Of a stretch of 35,836 nt of DNA, positions 22,715 to 32,300 are shown piece after piece. The stretch comes from Hominisplanchenecus faecis (GTDB taxonomy: Bacteria; Bacillota; Clostridia; Lachnospirales; Lachnospiraceae): the NCBI RefSeq assembly GCF_020687205.1, contig NZ_JAJEQE010000035.1, positions 1-35,836 on the forward strand. Direction: 5' to 3'. A model generated the notes under the pieces. It made no database searches and was not told the DNA's origin. It worked only from the letters and a program-made list of their open reading frames with translations. Position 1 is the first letter of the stretch. Every line of letters begins with the position of its first letter. Both the position numbers and the translations under genes were made by a program.

Positions 22715-22861
22715 TCAATTATTCTTTTCCAAATCCTCCCAAGGTTTCAGATCTATTTCCTCCCAGGTGACACCATACGGTGCACCTCCGGAGGTATCTG
22801 TTTTTGGGTTATGCCAGTTATATAACGAAACGAAAAGACCGGGATTTCTCGATCTTCTCAT
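22715..22861 (-). CDS. Possible 48-residue ORF after the minor pilin gene
   Basis: It starts two bases after the minor pilin stop, and encodes a tryptophan-rich peptide (YNWHNPKTDTSGGAPYG, TWEEIDLKPWEDLEKNN). The ribosome binding site is weak. I recognise no family. It may be a real last gene of the operon, or the C-terminus of a longer gene lost at the element junction. Confidence 0.3.
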   Translation of the reverse strand: MRRSRNPGLFVSLYNWHNPKTDTSGGAPYGVTWEEIDLKPWEDLEKNN

Positions 22862-22862
22862 A

Positions 22863-23564
22863 TTATTTATGGACTTTTCTTTTACAAATACTAAATATGA
22901 CTAAGGATATTCCCATTAAAGAAAGCCACATAATTACATTCGTATCGTCTCCCGTTTTTACATTTGGAGTGCGACTGCTTTTATCACCCGATGGTTCTTC
23001 TGAAACTGGTGGCGTATTCGTGGTAATTGGTGGTATCGATTCATTTTTAAATTTAGGTTCTGCCGTTACATTCCAGATGATCTGACCATCATAATTACCC
23101 GGAACTGTTATGATAAAAGGTTCGCTTTGATATACTTGATTGCCAATTTGTGTTGTGTGTATCTGGACAAAAAGATACACACCTTTTTCCAGATTTCTGT
23201 ACATAACTTCTCCGTCTGAATTGGTCTTTCCGGACATTCCTTTGATGTTGTTATCCTGTACATATTTTTCCAGTTTTTTTGCAGCTTCTGCCTGAGCGGA
23301 AGAATCATCAAAATCAAATATGACTCCAGAGTTTGCAAACTCAGTCTCTAAAACCCATGAATTCTTTTTATATATGCCAACCTGATACATCGTAAATTCA
23401 GTATTACTTAGCTTATATACCGTGGTCTCATCTTCAACAGTTGCTTTTAATAATATGCTTCCCTGATCATTCGCAGACACAGGTAACGGAATGAGGAGTA
23501 AAAGCATACACATCACACTGGCCATACACATATATATTCGCTTACGTTTACTTATTCTGCTCAT
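22863..23564 (-). CDS. Minor (ancillary/basal) pilin with NVKTG sorting signal
   Basis: A 233-residue secreted protein. The signal peptide covers residues 1-32, ending PVSAND. One Ig-like/Cna-B-type pilin domain is followed by a Pro/Thr/Ser-rich linker (about 175-200), the sorting signal NVKTG (201-205), a hydrophobic helix and the tail CKRKVHK. NVKTG departs from the usual LPxTG, as is common for basal pilins that a housekeeping sortase or the pilus sortase anchors to the wall. It overlaps the sortase gene by 17 bases and is the last clear gene of the pilus operon. Confidence 0.85.
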   Translation of the reverse strand: MSRISKRKRIYMCMASVMCMLLLLIPLPVSANDQGSILLKATVEDETTVYKLSNTEFTMYQVGIYKKNSWVLETEFANSGVIFDFDDSSAQAEAAKKLEKYVQDNNIKGMSGKTNSDGEVMYRNLEKGVYLFVQIHTTQIGNQVYQSEPFIITVPGNYDGQIIWNVTAEPKFKNESIPPITTNTPPVSEEPSGDKSSRTPNVKTGDDTNVIMWLSLMGISLVIFSICKRKVHK

Positions 23565-24402
23565 ATTTTTTCTCCTTCCTGCGTTTATGTAACTTAATGC
23601 TCACCCATATGATGATGAAAGCAATAATTCCACCAATCAATAGAATCAAATTGAATGGAATTGTACGCTGAAGACCAACTTCCTCATCTATCTTCTGTGC
23701 CTCTTCATACGGAATTCTAGTGCCACGTACAAGCAGTCTGTGCGTGTTAACTGCATAAGGAGTGCATGTGACCAGTGTTACATAATCCTTGCCCTTTTCA
23801 ATCTGTAAAGAATCTGTATCTGATGGCAATACTGTCAGAATCTGATCCACCTGATAGGCAAAGGTATGATGAAGAACTTTAATATAAAATACATCTCCAA
23901 CCTCCATCTTGTTCAGGTCGGTGAATATCTTGGCATTTGCAAGTCCACGGTGTCCGGATAATACCGCATGACAGCTCTCACCGCCTACCGGAAGCGAGGT
24001 GTTTTTCAGATGTCCTACACCTGACTGCAGTACTTTTTCGGATGTTCCATGATAAACCGGAAGGACAACATCAAGTTTTGGAATATCAATATATCCCATC
24101 ATTCCGGTATCATCAATTTTCAAAAGATTGTTATACACATCATTTTCTGTCTGGTTTTCATTGCTTTCTGAAAATGGATCTGCTATGGAACCAATTCCAA
24201 TCAGGCTTTCATTGTATTCCTGTGCCTGCTCGATCATGGCATTTTCCTGTTCTTCCGACAAATGCGAAACTTCCTGTTCATAATCTGTAGCAATCGTTGT
24301 GCTGTTCATCTGATTAATGTAATTGCTCACTACCGGATACAGGATTAAAGAAAATGCCGCCAGATATCCAATTCCTCTTAGTATTTTCACTATTTTTTTC
24401 AT
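23548..24402 (-). CDS. Class C (pilus-specific) sortase
   Basis: A 284-residue membrane transpeptidase. It has an N-terminal transmembrane helix and a second one near the C-terminus, the usual class C layout. The lid motif DPF lies near residues 75-77. The catalytic residues are His in SGHRGL, Cys in TCTPYAVNTHR and the Arg of HRLLVRG. It links pilin subunits through their sorting signals. ATG at 24402 follows AAAGGTATT; an in-frame ATG four codons upstream (24414) is also possible with AAAAAGG. A terminator-like hairpin pair lies between it and the backbone pilin gene, suggesting lower expression than the pilin. Confidence 0.95.
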   Translation of the reverse strand: MKKIVKILRGIGYLAAFSLILYPVVSNYINQMNSTTIATDYEQEVSHLSEEQENAMIEQAQEYNESLIGIGSIADPFSESNENQTENDVYNNLLKIDDTGMMGYIDIPKLDVVLPVYHGTSEKVLQSGVGHLKNTSLPVGGESCHAVLSGHRGLANAKIFTDLNKMEVGDVFYIKVLHHTFAYQVDQILTVLPSDTDSLQIEKGKDYVTLVTCTPYAVNTHRLLVRGTRIPYEEAQKIDEEVGLQRTIPFNLILLIGGIIAFIIIWVSIKLHKRRKEKKYEQNK

Positions 24403-24431
24403 AATACCTTTCACCTTTTTGTCTGTTTCTT

Positions 24432-24463
24432 CTGAAATACCCAGTCCACACTGGACATTTCAG
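24432..24463. repeat. Hairpin CTGAAAT..CCAGT / ACTGG..ATTTCAG
   Basis: Two nested arm pairs with a four-base loop, placed between the terminator and the sortase start. It could stabilise the sortase mRNA after partial readthrough or processing. Confidence 0.55.
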
Positions 24464-24510
24464 AAAAAGCAGACACCCTCCCGGTTCAATACCGGGAAGA
24501 TGAACTGTCT
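24464..24510 (-). terminator. Attenuator-like terminator between backbone pilin and sortase
   Basis: On the minus strand AGACA/TGTCT (outer) and CCCGGT/ACCGGG (24480-24496, inner) form a stem-loop followed two bases later by TTTTT. It begins 30 bases past the pilin stop. With no new promoter evident before the sortase gene, partial termination would give more pilin than sortase. Confidence 0.75.
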
Positions 24511-24539
24511 TTTTGTCCATTCTTAAACTTCAGAATGTC

Positions 24540-26195
24540 TTAGTTGTTTGCTTTCTTTTTGCCAAAAGCTTTGCTTGCTGTTAATGCACCGAAAAGAACG
24601 ATACCAGCCAGTGTTACCATAAGGGCACCCTTGCTACCAGTGGATGGAAGCTGTGCACCTGTCTTGTTTTCTACAGCTACTTCTGGGGAATCAGTTTTAT
24701 TTGTAATTGCAGTACCTGTTGTTGTTGTTCCATTGTATGTGTAATCAACAGAATAGCTTGTCAGTTTGCCAGTTGTTTCATCATATACTGGCTTGATCTC
24801 AACCTTGATGTCGCTGATAAGTTTGTTGTATCCATCCGGAGCTTTTGTCTCTCTTAAGTAGTAAATTCCGGCTTTCAGACCTTTCACAAGAACTTTACCG
24901 TCGTCATCAGATACGATTTTTGCGGATTCAAATTTAGGATTAGTGGCTGCTACTTCCTCAGGTGTTGCCTGACGATATACACCTGCTCCTTCGTCTACAA
25001 TATTAATCTTAGCATCTGTATCTGCTGCATCACCTGCTGCATTTGCTTTGTAAAGCTCGAATTCTGCATTTTCAAGTCCGGTCTTAGTCTTATCTTTTAA
25101 ATAATATTTGAAGATTGTGAAATTGAAAGTATGTACATCTACGACGCTTGGTTCGGATTCACCTTTTTCATTTGTTCCCGGCTTATTGCTGTATTCAACA
25201 GTAGCCTTGTTGGTGTTAGGATCAAAACCAGTTACTGCATCTTTATTTAAGGTTGCTGTATAAGTTACTTTAATTTCCTGTCCTGCTTTGTTTGCATTAG
25301 AAGCAAGGAATTTGTTCATCTCAATCTTAATTTCTGTTGTTCCATCTTCATTATTTTTTGTAGTTAATGTATATGTATTCTCTGCCTTAGTTCCATCTGT
25401 ATCAGCATTAATAGTAACGTCACCAATTTTCACAGATGTGATGCTTCCAAATGTAAGACCTTTCGCTAATGTATCCTTGAAGTTAAATACATAAGAAGTA
25501 TATCCAGTCATATCCGGTACTTTAGATGTCAGTGTGTAAGTCACTGTATCACCAATGTTGACATCATCTGCCGTTTTGTCATTTACTTTTTTTACTACTG
25601 TCGGGTAATTACTCTTCATGTTAACTGTAGCATTAGTATCTGTTACGCTAACTAAAGATGCTACGGATGTATAATTCTGACCATTTCCAGGTGCTGCTGA
25701 GGTATCTGTTGCACCTAATGGATAAACTACATAGTATCCATATGCCAGATTAGCAATTTCTGTAGAACCAGTTGCTGTGGTTACAGTTTTATGAGTAGCA
25801 TCTACAGTGCTAGTATTTGAAAGAATCCATGTAAGCATTGCTTTTGCAAAATTTACACCGTTCTTTCCATCTTTGCCAACCTGTTTTTCAACATATTCAT
25901 AAGCTTTTTCACTTAATGCTTCGTCTGTTAATTCAGAAGCTCCATTTACATTTGCCTTAAAGAATCCTTCATATTCAGGATTTAATGTGTATGCTACATT
26001 GCCCGCTTCATTTTTTGTTGCTGTAAAAATCTGATACAGATCCAGAGTCTTTCCTTCTACTGTATTGTTGACTGTCAGTTTACCAGTACCTGTTAACCTT
26101 GTTGCATCCTCTGCTGCAAATGTAGTCATGCTCATGGACAGTATCATGGTCATTACCATCAGAACTGCCATAAATCTTGATACTAATTTCTTCAT
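24540..26195 (-). CDS. Backbone pilin (SpaA/FimA-type, LPSTG anchor)
   Basis: A 551-residue pilin. Signal peptide 1-28 (ends TTFAA); N-terminal domain to about 195; pilin motif YPTVVKK (197-203), whose Lys accepts the next subunit; a middle isopeptide domain about 210-355; a Cna-B/SpaA domain about 358-505 with the E-box YLRETKAPDGY (Glu449); sorting signal LPSTG (516-520), hydrophobic helix and KKK tail. Sortase C polymerises it into the pilus shaft. GAAGAGGAAC precedes the ATG. It is the second gene of the operon, 115 bases after the giant adhesin gene. Confidence 0.95.
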   Translation of the reverse strand: MKKLVSRFMAVLMVMTMILSMSMTTFAAEDATRLTGTGKLTVNNTVEGKTLDLYQIFTATKNEAGNVAYTLNPEYEGFFKANVNGASELTDEALSEKAYEYVEKQVGKDGKNGVNFAKAMLTWILSNTSTVDATHKTVTTATGSTEIANLAYGYYVVYPLGATDTSAAPGNGQNYTSVASLVSVTDTNATVNMKSNYPTVVKKVNDKTADDVNIGDTVTYTLTSKVPDMTGYTSYVFNFKDTLAKGLTFGSITSVKIGDVTINADTDGTKAENTYTLTTKNNEDGTTEIKIEMNKFLASNANKAGQEIKVTYTATLNKDAVTGFDPNTNKATVEYSNKPGTNEKGESEPSVVDVHTFNFTIFKYYLKDKTKTGLENAEFELYKANAAGDAADTDAKINIVDEGAGVYRQATPEEVAATNPKFESAKIVSDDDGKVLVKGLKAGIYYLRETKAPDGYNKLISDIKVEIKPVYDETTGKLTSYSVDYTYNGTTTTGTAITNKTDSPEVAVENKTGAQLPSTGSKGALMVTLAGIVLFGALTASKAFGKKKANN

Positions 26196-26310
26196 GTTCC
26201 TCTTCTCACTTTCTTTTGATTTTTTATTAGTTCGCTTGGGATTCTTTCAGCCTTTACGGTGGAAGTTCCCCACGCAGCCATATCTCTCTCATGACCCTGC
26301 TCCCCCTTTC

Positions 26311-29300
26311 CTACATCGTATGTTTCCGTTTCCTTCTGCGTCCGGTATAAAGCAGGAACGCTAACAACAGGCCACCTGCTATGATAAACATCATAATGCC
26401 CTCGCCGCCGGTATCCGGAAGCAATGCAAAATGCCGGTTGATAATCGTGAAGGTAAATCCATCTTTAGAAGTTTCGATTGTAGTTGTATATCCTTTTATT
26501 TCCGTTTCCGTAACAGAATATTCATAGTAATGCGGTTTTTCAGCATCATCTTTTATGTAGGCTGGAAGAGTTTCAACCACTTTCTGCCATGTAGATTTTG
26601 AGATATCACCTTTTATTTCATAGTTTTCATATCCCGGCACAACTTCTGTATGTTCCGTTCCATCTGCATCCGTCCAGCTTCTGGAAATCGTGACCGTAAT
26701 AGAGTCTGGTCTGAGATTGTCCATATTTCGAAAATCTTTCCAGACTTTGTTTATCGTCAGGTTTACATTCTCATCACATGGATCCTGCGTATCAGACGGT
26801 TCCGGTGATGTGCTGTCACCTGTATTGACTGTCGTTTTGGTATCTGACATCAGAACGGCTTTTGCATCTGATACATAAGCATTCAGATCTGCTGTTTCAG
26901 AAGAATCTTTTGTTGCCATAACTGCATTCTTTAAAGTATCATACTCATCTACCTGCACTACATGTTTTACCGAGAAGATACTCCATCCATTTTCCTGACT
27001 GAACGTATCTGTCAGAAGTTTCGAATTCTTTTTGATCTCATCAAAAGTGATCGCCGGTTTTCGGTAGATACGATAATTGTTATTCTCACCTTCGACACCT
27101 GCTTTTGTATTAAAGTCATATACAGAGTCCAAATCACTTTTTCCACTGAATGGTCCCACCAGCTTAGATGTTCCACGGACCACATCGCAGTAATACATGT
27201 TGTTATTTTTCAGCAGTCCTTCGTCGTTGTATCCTACAAAGCCTCCGCTTCGTCCATCTGTTGCAGTACCGTCTGCATCATTTCCGGCACCACCGGCATA
27301 GACATCGTATCCCGTGCTGATTCCATATACATTGCTGTCTGTAATTTTTGTCCTGTTTGCCTTAATCAGGTTGACACTGATGTTGGACTTTACATCATTA
27401 TCTTTCGTTATGATTCCGTTTTTGTCACATGGAAGCTTAATAGAGGAATCTCCGATCTTAATGATTGCAAAATCTGTCTGCTGATTGTTATCATCAGACT
27501 TTTTAGACAGCCCAACGGAAATATCCAGTCCCAGCAGATTCACATGGATGAGATTTCCATCGTACAGTGCATCAACCTTCACAATTCCAAGATTAATATG
27601 CAAAAGATTGGAATCCTGAATCTTATCCAGATACAACGCCTTTACAAGGTTATTCAGGACTACGAGCAAAGCGTCGACTACTGTGGAATCCAGTTTTACA
27701 TCTGCAAGATAGGCAAAGCTTGTTCTTCCTGCGAAGCCTCCTGCTGTTCCGTCTGATGCTACCTGTTTCAGACTATTTTCCTGATTTTGAGCATCTCCTG
27801 CATTGCATCCTGACATTCTGGCAAGATTTGCGTAACCAATAAAGCCTCCTGCAATCTGCTCCTGTCCGCCTTTACTCAAAACGGTATAACCACCAGGTAC
27901 TCCTGTCACGCTACTGTCATCTATGTGGGAACCAAAAATATCCAAAACACCGAGGGCACCGCCAAGAAGCTGTCCTGCATTATCTCCCAGCACATCCAGC
28001 TTCTCCATTTTCACAACTCCGCTTTTTCCGGAGTAACCTACAAAACCACCGACGCTGTTCAGTCCAGTTACATAATTTAATCCTGTTACGCTGCTGTTTT
28101 TGACAGAGCCATTTAACAGTGAACCGCCAAAACCTCCAGCCGTTCCGCTATATGTTACTTCATTATTCTGGCCGGATTTTGTCGCTGTGTTAGCACTGAC
28201 GCCAAGTCCTGCATCTGGGCTTCCTGTGACATTTCCGTAATATACATAGCTTCGGAATGCATCCAGCACATCAGTTTTTCCAAGCTTTAAAAGATACTGT
28301 AAGACAGAGGTCTCACCATTGGCACTAATGCTTGCAGCACCGGAAACATCCGCAATACCGAAGCATCCTCCGGCATATTCACCGGCCACTACGGAGCGGA
28401 TCTTATCCGCATGTATTCCGCTTCCCGGCTTATCCTTCTCGCCAAGGACCGCTCCACAGAGACTTCCTGCAAATCCTCCTGCTGCTTTTGCGTACCCGGT
28501 ATTGCTTCCATTTTGATAGGTTCCATTTACGATCACACCCCAGTCATCCCAGGCTGACACAGATGCACAGCGGATGGTGGAAACAGTAGCATTCAGAACC
28601 TTAATCAGCTCTGCCGGAGCATTTACCATAAGAACATCCAGAAGCTTATTCAAAAGTCCCTGCTTTGTAGCTGTATCAATAGCTGCCACACTACCTGGGT
28701 CTACTTTTCCGGCAAAACCGCCTACATAGGAAGTTCCATCTACACGCCTTAAATTTGCGATACTGCAGGAGGTAGTTTCATCTCCCCAGATCTGGCCACC
28801 GATCATCCTTCCAACATAGCCTCCGGCAAATCCTACCGGGTCTTTGTCTGCAATACCGGTCGCTCTGATCCTTGCACCGGAACGATAACCTTCCACATGG
28901 GACTGTTTTACAACCGGAACAAAGGTTTTTAATGCCGCCAGACTGTCTGCACCGATAATCTTAAGACCTGCCAATGAAACGTCACCTGTGTTTGCCACAG
29001 AACCGGTAAGCATCTCACCTGCAAATCCACCGCTGCTTCTGAAGGCTTCAACTGACTGAAGATCTGTTGCAGTTCCATTTGTCACGGTACCACCTTCCAT
29101 CCGGCCTACATAGCCTCCGGCAGAACCGCCCTGTGTTGCTTTACTTGCCAGAATGCTCCTTCCTGCTGTGACTGCGTATCCATATGCATACTGAGAAATG
29201 ATCTCATTTAACTGTTCTTGATCATTGACTTCACCAAGTGCCTGTAATTTATTACCGTAACTTCCATAAGAACCGACAGCACCAACCCATTTGTTCCAGG

Positions 29301-32300
29301 TATCCGTATCCAGTCCACGAAGCGGTCCATAAACAGCTGTATTCTTTTCTGTCGGATACACTGCCTGAAGAAGCGTCAGCGGATTATCTAGTTTGATAAG
29401 ACCAAATAAAACCTTCAGACTTCCTGTATCTGCAACATTCGCACACCGCATCAGTCCAGTATAACCTCCGGCATATTCTGTTCCATATACGGATCGGATA
29501 CGATAGGCTGCACATTCCCTTACGGTTCCTGTATATTCAGAGCCTTTCCAGTTATCCGTATTGTTCCCCCAGATCTGACCGCCGTAGTTGTAACCTGCAT
29601 ATCCTCCGGCAAGTCCACGGTAAATGCCATCATCACTCTCAGCCTGAGCCCTCACAGCACCACCACATGGCACACTGGTTGTTTCGCTGTTTTTGATCAC
29701 TGGAACAAAGGACTGTAAAACGCCAAGAAGATTATCTGCCTTGATCAGTCCTCCAAGAGCACTTAATCCATCTACCACATCTGCCGCACTTCCCGGCTCC
29801 ATAGTTCCAACATATCCACCGGCACTTTCACGCCCTATGATATGTGCAAAATTATAAGAATTACTATTCTGAATCTGAACTCCAAGAAGTTCTCCTGCAT
29901 ATCCACCGGCTTTTCCGGTATCACCGTCTCCATCTGTTGCAAGAACATTAAATCCGCCTGTTGCTCCGTAAACATCTGAACTTTCTATGATAGATGCAAC
30001 TACGGTCAACGCTGATAACAGATTTGAGGCAGAAAGCACCTTATCCAAAACGCTTGCGCCTCCGATAGCCGCCGTACTTCCCATAGCAGCTTTCCCAATA
30101 TAGCCGCCTGCATAGCGGTAACCACTTACCGCATACTTACTTCCAGTTCCGTAATAACCGCTTCCATCTGCCTGCTGCAGATTCTTTGGCTCACTGACAC
30201 GGGTATGCTGCAGTTTATTTACATCAGAATTACTGATTTGTACACCGGTTCCGCAGCCAATAAAGCCTCCGGCACTTCCGGTATCCTGATCGTTAGTGCT
30301 GTCTTTTTCAAGAGTACCTGTAACGGTAACGGTAAATCCTTTTTCTACAGAATTAACACTGGCATTACTGATCACCGGAACAAAGGCATTGACTAGGGAA
30401 AGTAATCCTGTCAGATCAACCACTTTTGTAAGAATCGATGACTCAGCTCCAATCTCAGCAACCGCTCCGGCTTTTACCAGACCTCCGAAGCCTCCGGCAT
30501 AACGAAGTCCTTCTACTTTCAGAAGATTTTCTACTGCCGTTCCTTTTCCGGAATCAACAGCATTTGCTGAATTATCTACATGACCGCTCTGCATCTCTCC
30601 AACGAAGCCACCTGCATAGCCTTCTGCGTTATCAGATCCGCTGTCAGCCGTAACAGTCAAACCATCTGCGGTACCAGCAACTTTGCAGTTTGTAATTTTG
30701 CTGGATGCAGCCTGCAAGACACTCGCCAACTCTTTCAGACTCAGAATCTTACCAAGAACACTGTTCAAAAGATCTCCTGTGGCATCTCCTGCCTCCGCTG
30801 CACTTCCGGAACGCATGATTCCGATATAGCCACCGGCATGATACGGTGCTGTGACTTTTTTTACATTGGTCACATCAGAGTTCTTAACCATGACTGCTTT
30901 TCCATTACCGATATAACCACCGGCATCTCCAAGAGCCACATCATCATTTTTTCCGGATGCTGTTACAACTAAGTTGTTTCCCTCAATAGAAGCATCGGAA
31001 ATTCTCGGATAAGCCACATCCATGACACTGAGAAGTTGATTTACATCCAAGAGGCCCAGTAACTTAATAGAACCTGTCTGTGCCACATCACCAGGCATCA
31101 TCCTTCCTGCAAAACCACCGGCATAGCTGGTTCCCTTTATATAAGAGAGTCCGGTAATATTTGTTGTTGCAATCGCACCAGCCTCGCCTTCGGTTGTTCC
31201 ATCCTCACTATTCGTGTCTGCTTTGAATCCGGAATTGTTGTTTCCATAGTTGATATCTACTGCCTGTCCGTCTCCCACAAAGCCGCCCGCCATATCCGCG
31301 GATACCTGAGGATCAGAACCATTCGAAACATAGGCAATAGACGTATTATTGAACTCCGGTCTCAGGGCACTGACAACTCCAAGCAGATTCTCTAATTCAA
31401 TTCCTGTCAGTTTTGATGTAGTGGAATCTCCGGCACTTAATGCATCTCCGGCTTTGGCAAAACCTGCAAAGCCTCCGGCTTTTCCTGATGTTGCAGCTGC
31501 AGTAACCGTTTTCAGGTTGCTGATCTTTGTGTCCCTTGCTCGTCCACTAATACATTCTCCAATAAAACCACCGCTGTAACCGTTCTCATTTTCGGTAGAC
31601 ACACTGTATCCTGACGAAACACCTGAAACAGTACTGTCAACTGTAAACGTCTCAATCATTTGACCTACAGAAAGAAGGCTGTCAATTTTCAAAAGCGGTA
31701 ATCCAAGAAGTTTAATACCACCAACATTAGCAAGAGTTCCACTTCCGAAATATCCGGCAAATCCTCCTGCACACTTTCCAGCCTTTACAGAATTCAGATT
31801 TGTGACGGATGTTCTCCTTACTTCTCCACCTGTTCCATAACCGATAGTACCTCCGGCACGACCATTCTCCTGATCTGACGCAGTAACTGTAAGTCCCAAA
31901 GAGCCTCCGTTTACGGAACAATCTTTACATTCAAAACGCATGTAGTCTGCTGCTGTAACTGTTCCGCCAAGGACATCACCGACACTGGTCATTTTAGCGT
32001 AACCTAAGATTCCTCCGGCATTCTCTGTTGCTGAAACAGACATGCTTTCTGATGCAGTAATACTATTAGAATGCTCATTAAAACTGTAAGAAATACTGTT
32101 TTTTGCAAGCATACGATTCAAAGCTTTTGTAGTTGATTTTGAACCATCTGCAAGTTCTGAAGTATTAGAAACCTGAACAGCTCCGGCATATCCTACAAGT
32201 CCGCCGGCATATTTGCCACTGGCATCTAAGGATATCGTACTTCCGCCAATGGTACATCCGCTTATAACAGAAGGGCGAAGTCCCACCAAGTTCAAAATAT

